64,000 nt of DNA from assembly GCA_963790585.1 (NCBI GenBank), contig CAWBOY010000001.1:62001-126000 (forward strand), in the 5' to 3' direction. A model generated the notes under the pieces. It did no database searches. It was not told the origin of the DNA and worked only from the letters and a program-made list of their open reading frames with translations. A program made the position numbers and the translations under genes. Positions 37,579 to 46,605 of this stretch are shown in pieces (the stretch's first letter is position 1; each line of letters begins with the position of its first letter). This DNA is from CAWBOY01 sp963790585. Its GTDB lineage: Bacteria > Planctomycetota > Planctomycetia > Gemmatales > Gemmataceae.

Positions 37579-39981
37579 ATGTTCGCGAACCGGCACTCCA
37601 GATCTGCCTTCTTCTTGGCGATCATGCTTGGCTTGTTAACTCCGTGCATCGGCCGGACGGCGGGGGTTCGGCTGCCGGATGGTGCCGTGATCGAAAAGGT
37701 CGATTTTGAACGCCATGTCATGGGCTTGTTCGGTCGCATGGGGTGCAATTCTGGTTCTTGCCACGGTTCGTTCCAGGGCAAAGGCGGTTTCCGGCTTTCG
37801 TTGTTTGGTTACGATCCCGAGAAAGACTATCTCGCGCTGACGCGCAACCTCGAAGGGCGTCGCATCACCAAGAGCGATCCGGAGCGAAGCCTGATTCTTC
37901 TAAAAGCCGCCGGCCAGGTGCCGCACGAAGGCGGCGTCCGTTTTGACAAAAACTCCTGGGCGTATCAGCTGCTCCGCGAGTGGTTGGTTCAAGGCGCTAC
38001 GTGGTCGAAGGGCAGCGGCGATGTCAAGAACATCACGATCAGCCCGCCGGAGTATGCTTTCGTCAAGCCGGAGCAGAAAGGGCAATTGACGGTCAAGGCG
38101 ACATTCGCCGATGGCTCGACCGAGAGCATCACGCCGCTGTGCGACTTCCGGACCAATGACGATGCGGTCGCCCAAGTGGATAACCTGGGCGCGCTCAGGT
38201 CGATCAAGCCCGGTGATACAGCTGTCATTGTCATCTATCGTGGCAACGTCGTGCCCGTGCGTGTGCTGGTGCCTGCGGAGCTGCCGGCCGGCTTCGTCTA
38301 TCCCAAGCTGACGGAAGTCAATTACATCGATCACGAGGTCCAGGCCAAGCTGCGGCGGCTTAATATGGCCCCCTCCGATTTGGCGGGCGATGCGGAGTTC
38401 TTGCGCCGCGTCACGCTCGATACGATTGGCACCCTCCCGACTGTCGAAGAAGTCCGCGCTTTTCTCAACGACCAACGGCCGGACAAGCGGGCCCGCAAGA
38501 TCGATGAGCTTCTCGAACATCCGATGCACGCCGCGCTGTGGGCGACGAAGTTCTGCGACATCACGGGCAATAACACCGATACGATCGAGAACCCGGCGAT
38601 CCTTCGGCCCAAGCTGAGCCAGATGTGGCACGATTGGTTTCGCAAGCGCATCGCCGAAAATATGCCTTACGATGAGATCGTCAAAGGCGTGGTGACCGCG
38701 ACCAGCCGCGATGGCAAGAAGGCTGAGGAGTGGATCAAGGAATTCAAGGAGCAGCGCGAGGCCGCGAGCAAGGGGTTTACGTCGAACTATGCGGACAAGC
38801 CGACGCTTGACCTCTTTTGGCGTCGTCAGCCGCGCTTTACGATCGATCAATGGGGCGAGAAAACGGCGGCGGCGTTTCTTGGCGTGCGGCTCGAATGCGC
38901 CCAATGTCATAAACACCCGTTCGATCGCTGGACACAGAACGACTACCGCGCCTATGCCAACATCTTCGTGCCTGTGTCCTTTGGCGCTGCGCCCGATGCG
39001 GCCAAATTAATCGCCGCCGAAAATAACGACTTAAAAGCCAAAGTGACGAATGCGAATCAGACTTATCAGATCGCTGAAGTCTTCATAGGTCCAAATGCCA
39101 AGGGTAACGCCCCGCTGCAGGACGCGGACAGCAAGCGTCCTTTGACGCCGAAAACACTGGGCGGGCCGGAAATCGCGCTTACGCCCGGAAAAGACCCGCG
39201 TGTCGAACTGTTCGACTGGCTGTGCCGCGCGGACAATCCGTTCTTCGCCCGCAGCTTTGCCAATCGCGTTTGGGGTCATTACTTTGGCGTAGGCATCGTT
39301 CATCCCGTCGATGACTTCTCGCTCGCCAACCCCGCATCGAACAACAAGCTGCTCGACGCCCTGGCCAGGGATTTCGTCGCCAGCAAGTTTGATATCCGCC
39401 AACTGGAGCGGGCGATTCTCAATTCGTGCACCTATCAGCAAACCTCCGCGACCAACGCAACCAATCGCCATGACCGCATTAACTTCGCTCATAGCTACGT
39501 TCGGCCTTTGATGGCTGAAGTCGTGGTCGACATGCTCGGGTGTGCTACGGGTACGGTCGAAAAATATGGAACGGACGCTCCAGCCGGCTGCCGGGCTATC
39601 GAGGTCGGTTCTAGTCGGGTTCAGAATTCGACGGTTAATCTCGCCTTCCGCGTCTTTGGTCGACCGCCGCGGTCGACGGCCTGCGACTGTGAGCGCTCGA
39701 TGGATCCAGGGCTGCCCCAGAAGCTATTTCTGATGGCCGACCCGATCATGCAGGAAAAGATCCGTTCGCCTGAAAATCGCCTCAAGGCTCTGCTCGCCGC
39801 GAAAGCGGACGACAAGGACGCCCTAGAAGACCTGTTCCTCGCCACGCTGACTCGGCTGCCGACCGAAAAGGAACAGGCTCTGTTTCTCGACCATGTGAAG
39901 AGTAAGAAGATCCGCCAAAAGGCTTATACCGACGTCCTGTGGGCCATCGTGAACACCCCTGAGTTTATCTTCAACCACTGA
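37579..39981 (+). CDS. DUF1549/DUF1553 secreted protein with Ig-like domain and heme-type motifs
   Basis: 800 residues from ATG 37579, with GGAGG 8 bases upstream. A signal peptide (FFLAIMLGLLTPCIGRTAG) is followed by GCNSGSCHG near residue 55 (a spaced C-x4-CH), a BIG2-like Ig module (ISPPEYAFVKPEQKGQLTVK), DUF1549 (FLRRVTLDTIGTLPTVEEV; LECAQCHKHPFDRW with a true CxxCH near residue 440) and DUF1553 (NPFFARSFANRVWGHYFGVG). It is probably a periplasmic c-type cytochrome-like protein. The two DUF1501 genes follow after 21 and 76 bases; this trio is typical of planctomycetes and its biochemical role is not established, though sugar or sulfatide breakdown has been suggested. Confidence 0.9.
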   Translation: MFANRHSRSAFFLAIMLGLLTPCIGRTAGVRLPDGAVIEKVDFERHVMGLFGRMGCNSGSCHGSFQGKGGFRLSLFGYDPEKDYLALTRNLEGRRITKSDPERSLILLKAAGQVPHEGGVRFDKNSWAYQLLREWLVQGATWSKGSGDVKNITISPPEYAFVKPEQKGQLTVKATFADGSTESITPLCDFRTNDDAVAQVDNLGALRSIKPGDTAVIVIYRGNVVPVRVLVPAELPAGFVYPKLTEVNYIDHEVQAKLRRLNMAPSDLAGDAEFLRRVTLDTIGTLPTVEEVRAFLNDQRPDKRARKIDELLEHPMHAALWATKFCDITGNNTDTIENPAILRPKLSQMWHDWFRKRIAENMPYDEIVKGVVTATSRDGKKAEEWIKEFKEQREAASKGFTSNYADKPTLDLFWRRQPRFTIDQWGEKTAAAFLGVRLECAQCHKHPFDRWTQNDYRAYANIFVPVSFGAAPDAAKLIAAENNDLKAKVTNANQTYQIAEVFIGPNAKGNAPLQDADSKRPLTPKTLGGPEIALTPGKDPRVELFDWLCRADNPFFARSFANRVWGHYFGVGIVHPVDDFSLANPASNNKLLDALARDFVASKFDIRQLERAILNSCTYQQTSATNATNRHDRINFAHSYVRPLMAEVVVDMLGCATGTVEKYGTDAPAGCRAIEVGSSRVQNSTVNLAFRVFGRPPRSTACDCERSMDPGLPQKLFLMADPIMQEKIRSPENRLKALLAAKADDKDALEDLFLATLTRLPTEKEQALFLDHVKSKKIRQKAYTDVLWAIVNTPEFIFNH

Positions 39982-40002
39982 TTCGCGGAGGATTGACGCA
40001 CC

Positions 40003-41319
40003 ATGCTGCCACGAACAACCGATTGTGAAGGCTTCTATCGCCGCGACTTCCTTAAGCTCGGCGGGGCCGGCCTGCTCGGGTTGAGTCTCGCCGACATGCT
40101 ACGGCTCGAGGCCTATGCCGGCGCGGAGAATGCGAAGGCAAAGGCCAAAGCCGTCATCATGGTGTGGCTTGGGGGTGGGCCCGCGACCATCGATATGTGG
40201 GACCTCAAACCCGAAGCTCCCGAAGGTATTCGCGGCTCGTTCAAGCCGACCGATACCAGCACTTCCGGTATCCAAATCAGCGAGCATCTGCCGAAGATGG
40301 GCAAGGTGATCGACAAGGCGACCATTGTGCGTTCGCTCGCTCATACGATCCCGTCGCATGGTCCGGCTACCGTCTTCATGACGACCGGCAACAAGCCGAC
40401 GCCGGCGTTGCAATATCCCGCGCTCGGCTCGCTCACGAGTAAGCTGCTTCAGACCGAAAAAGGCGTGCCCAATTACGTTTCGTTCGGTGAAGTCCGCGGC
40501 GGCTCGGCAGGCACGGCGGGCTACCTCGGTTCGGCTCACAGTCCCTTTATCGTCGATCGGCCGGCCGGAGCCAAAGGCAATTTCGCCGTGCGCGGCGTCC
40601 AGCTACCCAATGGTTTCACGCTCGAAGACCTGGAAGACCGCGACAAATTGCTCAAGGGTCTCGACAGCAGTTTCCGTGGCCTCGATCGCAACGCCGACCT
40701 GGTCGACGGCCTTGATGCGTTCCACAAAAAGGCTCTCGAAATCCTTCGTTCGGATAAAACCAAGAAAGCCTTCGACCTGGCATCCGAGAAGAGCGCGACC
40801 CGCGAAGCGTATGGGGCGACGCCGTTCGGCCAGGGGGCCCTCGCCGCTCGTCGCCTGGTCGAATCCGGCGTCCGTTTCGTCACTCTGAGCCTGGGCGGTT
40901 GGGACACGCACGGTAAGAACTTCGACGCCCTCAAGACCCGTCTGCTGCCGCAGCTCGACGTCACTCTTTCCACCCTGATCGCCGACCTGGACGAGCGCGG
41001 CATGCTCGATAGCACGATCGTCTATTGCGCGGGCGAATTTGGCCGCACGCCAAAGGTCAACAAGAACGATGGCCGCGACCACTGGGCCCGCTCAATGGCG
41101 GTCGTCCTCGCCGGCGGCGGCTTCAAACGCGGCTATGCTCACGGCACCACGGACGCGCAGGGCATGGCCCCAGCAACCGATCCCTGCACGCCCGACGACG
41201 TCGCCGCCACGATTTTCCATAACCTCGGGATCGACCCGCACACGGAACTGGCGACCTCGACGGGCCGGCCGATTCAACTGTTCCGCGAAGGCCGCGTAAT
41301 CGAGAAGTTGATTGGGTGA
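40003..41319 (+). CDS. DUF1501 protein (first of a pair)
   Basis: 438 residues. The N-terminus has a Tat-like signal (YRRDFLKLGGAGLLGLSLAD). The alkaline-phosphatase/sulfatase-like DUF1501 fold shows VIMVWLGGGPATIDMWDLKP, KATIVRSLAHTIPSHGPATV, FVTLSLGGWDTHGKNFDALK and the metal-site region TIVYCAGEFGRTPKVNKNDGRDHW. Periplasmic. GGAGG precedes the ATG. It forms an operon with the DUF1549/1553 gene upstream and the next DUF1501 gene; the two DUF1501 proteins are clearly diverged from each other. Confidence 0.92.
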   Translation: MLPRTTDCEGFYRRDFLKLGGAGLLGLSLADMLRLEAYAGAENAKAKAKAVIMVWLGGGPATIDMWDLKPEAPEGIRGSFKPTDTSTSGIQISEHLPKMGKVIDKATIVRSLAHTIPSHGPATVFMTTGNKPTPALQYPALGSLTSKLLQTEKGVPNYVSFGEVRGGSAGTAGYLGSAHSPFIVDRPAGAKGNFAVRGVQLPNGFTLEDLEDRDKLLKGLDSSFRGLDRNADLVDGLDAFHKKALEILRSDKTKKAFDLASEKSATREAYGATPFGQGALAARRLVESGVRFVTLSLGGWDTHGKNFDALKTRLLPQLDVTLSTLIADLDERGMLDSTIVYCAGEFGRTPKVNKNDGRDHWARSMAVVLAGGGFKRGYAHGTTDAQGMAPATDPCTPDDVAATIFHNLGIDPHTELATSTGRPIQLFREGRVIEKLIG

Positions 41320-41395
41320 TAGTATGGATGGGTTGAGCGCCGGCGTTTCGGGCGCATGAATCAGAATATGACCGAATCTCTCCAGGAGCCTTTCG

Positions 41396-42850
41396 ATGGA
41401 CTCTTTCCGTGATTACGTCCGCTACGAAACAAGGCGCCAATTCTTCGCGCACGGCACCAACGTCCTTGGCGCGGCGGCTCTGGCGACTTTGCTCGGGGGC
41501 GACAAATCACGGGCGGGCGAGGAGACCGCCAATCCGGGCGTTAAGACGCATTTTCCGGGCAAGGCCAAGCATGTCATCTATCTCCATATGGTCGGCGGCC
41601 CGGCTCAGATGGACCTCTTCGACTACAAGCCGAAGATGGTCGATTACTATGACAAGGACCTGCCCAAATCGGTCCAGGGCGGCCAGCGTCTGACTACCAT
41701 GACCAGCGGCCAGGCGCGCTTCCCGATCGCGCCGTCCAAGTTCAAATTCGCTCAGCACGGCAAATCCGGCATGTGGCTCAGCGAGCTGCTGCCCTGGAAG
41801 GCCAAGATGGTCGACGATATGTGCTTCATCCGAAGCATGAACACCGAAGCGATCAACCACGAGCCGGCCATCACCTTCATGCAGACGGGCAACCAGGTCA
41901 CGGGCAAGCCGTGTCTCGGCGCCTGGGCTTCCTATGGCCTCGGCTCGGCGAACCAGAATTTGCCGACGTTCGTCGTCCTCGTCGCCAAGCCGACCAACAC
42001 CGAACAAGTCCAGGCCATCTCCGCGCGGCTGTGGCAGTCGGGCTACCTGCCCGGCGAACATGCCGCCGTCCCGTTCCGCACGAATGGCGACCCGATTCTC
42101 TACATCAACAACCCGCCCGGCGTCTCGTCCGAAGTCCGCAAGAAGACGTTGGATGGATTGAAAGCTCTCAATGAGATGAACTTCCAAAAAGTGGGCGATC
42201 CCGAGACGCACACCCGGATCCATCAATACGAGATGGCCTTCCGCATGCAGGCGAGCGTCCCGGAGTTGACCGAATTGGCCAAAGAGCCTGAAAACACGTT
42301 CAAACTCTACGGCGACGCGGCCCGGACGCCGGGAACCTTCGCCAACTCCGTTTTGGTCGCGCGTCGACTGGTCGAACGCGGCGTCCGCTTCGTGCAGATT
42401 TATCACAACAATTGGGACACGCACGGCAACGTCGCGGGCCGACTGCCCGACCAGTGCCGCGACGTCGATCAGGCTTGCTATGGCCTCATTCAAGATCTGA
42501 AAAAGAGAGGTCTTCTCGATTCGACGCTCGTCATCTGGGGCGGCGAGTTCGGCAGAACGATCTATTCCCAGGGCGGCCTGTCGAAAACCAATTATGGCCG
42601 CGACCATCACCCGCGCTGCTTCACCATGTGGATGGCCGGCGGCGGCGCGCGACCCGGCGCCATACACGGCGAAACCGACGATTTCTCCTACAACATCGTC
42701 AAAGATCCCGTCAGCGTGCATGATTTTCACGCCACGGTCTTACACCTCCTCGGCTACGACCACGAGAAATTCACCTATCGCTTCCAGGGCCTGGATCAAA
42801 AGCTAACCGGCGTCGAGCCGGCGAAGTTGGTCAAGGAATTGTTGGCGTAA
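41396..42850 (+). CDS. DUF1501 protein (second of a pair)
   Basis: 484 residues, ATG 41396 behind CAGGAG. A Tat-like leader (YETRRQFFAHGTNVLGAAAL) is followed by VIYLHMVGGPAQMDLFDYKP, MCFIRSMNTEAINHEPAITF, FVQIYHNNWDTHGNVAGRLP and STLVIWGGEFGRT with GRDHHPRCFTMWMAGGGAR. The pattern is that of the phosphatase/sulfatase-like DUF1501 family. It lies 76 bases after the first DUF1501 gene and probably shares its transcript. Confidence 0.92.
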   Translation: MDSFRDYVRYETRRQFFAHGTNVLGAAALATLLGGDKSRAGEETANPGVKTHFPGKAKHVIYLHMVGGPAQMDLFDYKPKMVDYYDKDLPKSVQGGQRLTTMTSGQARFPIAPSKFKFAQHGKSGMWLSELLPWKAKMVDDMCFIRSMNTEAINHEPAITFMQTGNQVTGKPCLGAWASYGLGSANQNLPTFVVLVAKPTNTEQVQAISARLWQSGYLPGEHAAVPFRTNGDPILYINNPPGVSSEVRKKTLDGLKALNEMNFQKVGDPETHTRIHQYEMAFRMQASVPELTELAKEPENTFKLYGDAARTPGTFANSVLVARRLVERGVRFVQIYHNNWDTHGNVAGRLPDQCRDVDQACYGLIQDLKKRGLLDSTLVIWGGEFGRTIYSQGGLSKTNYGRDHHPRCFTMWMAGGGARPGAIHGETDDFSYNIVKDPVSVHDFHATVLHLLGYDHEKFTYRFQGLDQKLTGVEPAKLVKELLA

Positions 42851-42873
42851 GACGGATTGCGTATCGCTACGAC

Positions 42874-43950
42874 TCACTTGCCCCATGTTTTGACAAAGAA
42901 GCTGATCCAGTTCTCCGACAAGATATTGCGTATCGCGTCATCCTTGTAACCGCGTTTCGAGAGCATCTCGGGTAGGCGTTGTAGGTCGGCGATGGTGTCG
43001 AGGTCCATGGGGGATTGCTCGCGGCCGAAGCCGCCGTCGAGGTCGGTGCCGAGGCCGGCGTGGTTGGCGTTGCCGGCGAGCTGGCAGACGTGATCGATGT
43101 GGTCGATCATCGTTTCCAGCTTGAGGCCGACGCCTTCGGGAGTCGTTTGGCCACGAACCCATCCGGGGACCATCATCCAGGCGTCAAGGGCGGTGCCGAT
43201 CACGGTGCCGCGTGCGATCAGGCGTTTAATCTGGTCGTCGGTTAGCTGGCGCTGGTCGGGGACCAGGGCCCGACAATTGTGATGGCTGGCCAATACGGGG
43301 CCGCTGTAAAGGTCGAGGGCCTCGTCGAAACATTGATCGGAGAGATGCGTCACGTCGAGGATCATGCCGACGCGTTGCATCTCCTTGAGAAGAGCGGGCC
43401 CCTGGGGAAAAAGGCCGCCGAGCGTGCCGGTGCCGTGGGCATAAGGGCTCACGCCATAGTGAGCGGGGCCGATAATGCGTAGGCCAAGGTCCCACCATTC
43501 TTGAACGTCTTCGGGTGCCAAAACAGGGTCGGCTCCCTCCATGCTGAGGATGAAGCCGAGCGGTTGGCCGTCGCCGCCATTCTGCCAGGCCGCGACATGG
43601 CTTTTGAGAGTCGTCGCGTCTTTGATCCAACGCAAAGTACCCTGTTTTTCCAGCGTCCGATAGTAGGCCATTTGGCCCATGGTCGCGCCGTAGGAAGCGT
43701 TCATCGATTCGTAGCGCTGAAAGCTCGGATTCAGGTTATCGCGGACAAGCCGGGCCAAGAGCGTGGCGATGAAGATGCCAATCCCGCCGCGACGCAAATC
43801 GGGAAACGACACCGTTCCCTTGCCGCGCCCCTTCATGGTAAAGCCTTGTTCCAGCTCACGCCGGCGAATCTCCGGCACTGGCAAGAGCAGATCACGGTTC
43901 CAGTCAATCGCATTCCAGGCGAGGTCGAGGTGCGCATCAAAGATTAACAT
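42874..43950 (-). CDS. Membrane dipeptidase, peptidase family M19
   Basis: 358 residues from ATG 43950. Metal-binding positions of the M19 barrel are in place: FDAHLDLAWN, FILSMEGADPVLAPEDVQEW, VTHLSDQCFDEALDL, LASHHNCRAL and GLGTDLDGGFGREQ. These zinc enzymes cleave dipeptides, often with a D-residue at the C-terminus; the family also includes renal dipeptidase. No signal peptide is seen, so it is probably cytosolic. The frame is open to 44091, but the upstream part reads through repeat DNA. It is divergent from ilvC. Confidence 0.9.
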   Translation of the reverse strand: MLIFDAHLDLAWNAIDWNRDLLLPVPEIRRRELEQGFTMKGRGKGTVSFPDLRRGGIGIFIATLLARLVRDNLNPSFQRYESMNASYGATMGQMAYYRTLEKQGTLRWIKDATTLKSHVAAWQNGGDGQPLGFILSMEGADPVLAPEDVQEWWDLGLRIIGPAHYGVSPYAHGTGTLGGLFPQGPALLKEMQRVGMILDVTHLSDQCFDEALDLYSGPVLASHHNCRALVPDQRQLTDDQIKRLIARGTVIGTALDAWMMVPGWVRGQTTPEGVGLKLETMIDHIDHVCQLAGNANHAGLGTDLDGGFGREQSPMDLDTIADLQRLPEMLSKRGYKDDAIRNILSENWISFFVKTWGK

Positions 43951-44298
43951 AGGTGGATAGTCCGTAGTCAGTAGCCCGTAGTCCGTTGCAAGGAGATCGG
44001 GGTTCGAGAGCCTGCCCCATAAGCCCCTCGCCCCCGTACTAGGGGGAGAGGGGTTGGGGGGAGTACGTTTCCGCAGACTTTGCCCCCTCACCCCCGACCC
44101 CTCTCCCCCTTCGGGGGCGAGGGGAGACTTAGGGGCTAAGAGCCGCGCGGGTAGTCCGAGCCTCCATCGATCCGTAATCTACTCGCAGGCAAGAAAGATT
44201 CCAACAAGAAGCATTTTTGCTACGGACTACGGGCTACTGACTACGGACCATTAGCATTTTTGCTACGGACTACGGGCTACTGACTACGGACTAATGAA
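43951..44298. repeat. Composite repeat region upstream of ilvC (families E and F)
   Basis: The 348 bases between the dipeptidase and ilvC are almost all repeat. Family E (CGGACTACGGGCTACTGACT and neighbours) is present once in reverse (43958-43986) and twice in direct order (44211-44249 and 44254-44292, 39 bases with a 43-base period). Between them lies a family F-like GC-rich palindrome remnant (about 44006-44140: AAGCCCCTCGCCCCCGTACT on the left, complement-like on the right). The ilvC start follows only 6 bases after the last E copy, so its promoter and ribosome binding site must lie in or next to the repeats. Confidence 0.82.
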
Positions 44299-45354
44299 AT
44301 GAAAGACATCAAGATCGGCGCGACCAAAGAGACCGTGATCGAGCGGAGCGACTATCCGCCGGAGAAGATGCGGGCGATTCTCGGCCAGGAGACGGTTGCG
44401 GTGCTCGGTTATGGGCCGCAAGGGCGCGGGCAGTCGCTCAACATGAAGGATCAGGGGCTGAAAGTCGTCATTGGCCTGCGTGAAAAGGGCAAGACCTGGG
44501 ACAAGGCGCTGCAAGACGGCTGGGTGCCGGGCACGACCCTCTTTTCGCTCGAAGAGGCGACCCAACGCGGCACGGTGATTCAATATCTGCTGTCCGATGC
44601 CGGCCAAAAGGACTATTGGCCGAAGCTCAAGCCCCTTTTGACAGCCGGTAAGGCGCTTTATTTCTCGCATGGCTTCAGCATCGTTTACAAGGAACAGACG
44701 GGCGTCATCCCGCCGACCAATATCGACGTCATCCTCGTCGCTCCGAAAGGCTCAGGCACTTCGGTGCGTCGGCTGTTCCTCGAAGGCAAGGGGATCAACG
44801 CCAGCTACGCGATCCATCAGGACGCTACCGGCAAAGCGCGCGATCGGGTCCTCGCTCTCGGCTTCGCCATTGGTTCTGGCTATCTGTTCGAGACGACATT
44901 TCAAAAGGAAGTCTTCAGCGACCTGACCGGCGAGCGCGGCGTGCTCATGGGCGCGATTTATGGCTTGTGGCTGGCGCAATATCAGGTCCTGCGCGAGCAT
45001 GGCCATTCGCCGTCGGAAGCATTCAACGAAACCGTCGAAGAAGCGACCCAGAGCCTCTATCCGCTCATCGGCGAAAACGGCATGGACTGGATGTACGCCA
45101 ACTGCTCGACGACGGCCCAACGCGGTGCGCTCGACTGGTTCGAGAAGTTCCGCGCCGCGTCGAAGCCGGTGTTCGAGGAGCTTTACAACAAGGTCTCGAG
45201 CGGTGAAGAAACGAAGCGCGTGTTGGACGCCAATAGTCGGGTTGATTATCGGGCCCAGCTTGAGAAAGAGCTAAAAGAGATCGCGGATAGCGAGATGTGG
45301 CAAGCAGGGACGGCGGTGCGGTCGTTGCGGCCGGAGAGGACGGGCCAGGGGTGA
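44299..45354 (+). CDS. ilvC: Ketol-acid reductoisomerase
   Basis: 351 residues, class I length. The Rossmann motif reads VAVLGYGPQGRGQSLNMKDQ, and the C-terminal knotted domain keeps its metal ligands (QKEVFSDLTGERGVLMGAI with the D and E, and LIGENGMDWMYANCSTTAQR). It isomerises and reduces acetolactate or acetohydroxybutyrate in valine/isoleucine synthesis. The nucleotide loop GLREKGKTWDKALQDGW differs from the GLRxGSxSW form of E. coli-type enzymes, so cofactor choice is open. No ilvBN lies near. The region upstream is repeat DNA and no clear Shine-Dalgarno sequence is seen. Confidence 0.93.
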   Translation: MKDIKIGATKETVIERSDYPPEKMRAILGQETVAVLGYGPQGRGQSLNMKDQGLKVVIGLREKGKTWDKALQDGWVPGTTLFSLEEATQRGTVIQYLLSDAGQKDYWPKLKPLLTAGKALYFSHGFSIVYKEQTGVIPPTNIDVILVAPKGSGTSVRRLFLEGKGINASYAIHQDATGKARDRVLALGFAIGSGYLFETTFQKEVFSDLTGERGVLMGAIYGLWLAQYQVLREHGHSPSEAFNETVEEATQSLYPLIGENGMDWMYANCSTTAQRGALDWFEKFRAASKPVFEELYNKVSSGEETKRVLDANSRVDYRAQLEKELKEIADSEMWQAGTAVRSLRPERTGQG

Positions 45355-45360
45355 AACTTA

Positions 45361-45425
45361 ACCAGCCCCAAGCGCCAGCGCGGGGTTCAGAAACAAAGAA
45401 CCGCGCGCTGGCGATTGGGGCTGGT
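45361..45425. terminator. Long inverted repeat behind ilvC
   Basis: Arms 45361-45388 and 45398-45425 pair over 28 bases with two mismatches around an A-rich loop. It starts 6 bases after the ilvC stop and probably ends its transcript, though there is no T run. Confidence 0.7.
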
Positions 45426-45553
45426 GAGGCTCGACTGTATCGCGTTCGACAGCGCCTGACCTTGGAATGGTGACTAAAATGACTGTAGGATGAAATATGT
45501 AACGCGGAGGAACTTACTCTCTCAATACGGGTCGTTCCCTCAATGAGGTTGAT

Positions 45554-46081
45554 ATGTCCATCGATGCAAAAGCAGTCGCCAATTATTTTCTCGACTTGGC
45601 AGCGACAGAAGGAGTGGCCCTAACTCCAATGAAGCTCCAAAAGCTCGTTTACTTTGCGCATGGTTGGCATCTCGGCTACACCGATAAGCCACTCTTGAAT
45701 GAGGTTATTCAAGCATGGAGCTTTGGTCCAGTCATTCGCTCACTCTATAATGAGTTCCGGGAGTTTGGAGCGGATCCTATCAACCGCAAGGCAATGGAAT
45801 CGTGCCCAGTGGAAGGCCCTATGGGCTGGGAGCTGGAGAGTTACGAGCCATCCATAGAGGATGCTAAGAAAGATGACACCGGATTCCTCAAGTCGCTCTT
45901 GAAAAAGGTCTGGGAGGTATACAAAAATTACTCCGCGGTACAGTTAGCCAACTTGACGCACGTTACTGGCAGCCCGTGGTGGCGCGTCAACAATCGCTAC
46001 AGTGGCCAAATTCCCAGGTATGAAGTGATTCCTAATGAGACCATTGGGGATTATTTCCGGCCATTGGCGAGGCCAGCATGA
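45554..46081 (+). CDS. Panacea-domain (DUF4065/SocA-like) protein, candidate antitoxin
   Basis: 175 residues. The Panacea fold is recognisable from MSIDAKAVANYFLDLAATEG, MKLQKLVYFAHGWHLGYTDK and VIQAWSFGPVIRSLYNEFRE. In known systems (SocA, GepA, PanA) this domain neutralises very different toxins encoded next to it. The stop overlaps the next gene (ATGA at 46078-46081), the usual antitoxin-first coupling. The C-terminal region (VQLANLTHVTGSPWWRVNNR) is the family's helical end. The promoter must lie in the 128 bases behind the ilvC terminator. Antitoxin function is inferred from family and context. Confidence 0.82.
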   Translation: MSIDAKAVANYFLDLAATEGVALTPMKLQKLVYFAHGWHLGYTDKPLLNEVIQAWSFGPVIRSLYNEFREFGADPINRKAMESCPVEGPMGWELESYEPSIEDAKKDDTGFLKSLLKKVWEVYKNYSAVQLANLTHVTGSPWWRVNNRYSGQIPRYEVIPNETIGDYFRPLARPA

Positions 46082-46605
46082 GCAACGAACCTGATCTAGA
46101 TCGGGTCAAGCCGCCCGAGCCTCCTCCTCTCGAGCAGCCTGACCCACAAACGGCAGCGGAAAAGAAAGAGCTGACCAAACGCAAGCCTTTGACGCCCGTG
46201 GAGCGGGAGCAGCTTGCTCATCAGGAACATCTCGCCACGCTCCAACGTCAAATCGATCACCTCCAAGGCGAAAAACAACAACTTCAAGAAGTAATCAACA
46301 CTCTTCGCGGCGACCTGACGGAATCGAGATCTCGATGCAGTAACCTCCAGGAGCGCTGTGGCAGGCTCGAAGTCATTAGTTGCTTCTCCGGTTGTATGAG
46401 CCTGGCAGGCCAGCTTTCGACTTTGGCAGCCGGTGTATTACTCGGCATTGCTGGGGCAGTAAGTGGATTATCCGATGTTCTGAGAACGGGTTTTGTCTGG
46501 AGCGGAATTGCTGCGGCTGTTGGCGGCGTTCTGTTCACGATCTGTAACTTTGCTGCGTCGTATTGGACGAAGCCAGGAGGGGTTAAGCCGAATGGGCACG
46601 GCTAA
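46078..46605 (+). CDS. Coiled-coil protein with two membrane helices, candidate toxin of the Panacea pair
   Basis: 175 residues, family not recognised. A charged Pro-rich head (RVKPPEPPPLEQPDPQTAAE) is followed by a coiled coil at about residues 45-95 (LQRQIDHLQGEKQQLQEVIN) and two hydrophobic segments at about 108-130 (SLAGQLSTLAAGVLLGIAGA) and 140-163 (WSGIAAAVGGVLFTICNFAA), ending with a short polar tail. Translationally coupled to the Panacea gene. Membrane action would fit a depolarising toxin, but the long coiled coil is unusual for one and a membrane sensor or anchor is equally possible. Confidence 0.7.
   Translation: MSNEPDLDRVKPPEPPPLEQPDPQTAAEKKELTKRKPLTPVEREQLAHQEHLATLQRQIDHLQGEKQQLQEVINTLRGDLTESRSRCSNLQERCGRLEVISCFSGCMSLAGQLSTLAAGVLLGIAGAVSGLSDVLRTGFVWSGIAAAVGGVLFTICNFAASYWTKPGGVKPNGHG

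Noticed and set aside
42874..44091. Longer M19 dipeptidase starting at 44091
   Set aside because: The upstream 47 codons read through the repeat region; family homology starts at MLIFDAHLDLAW.
43958..44292. Possible CRISPR array (three copies of a 28-39 base unit)
   Set aside because: Spacing is 4 bases in one case and over 200 in the other, one copy is reversed, and no cas genes are present.
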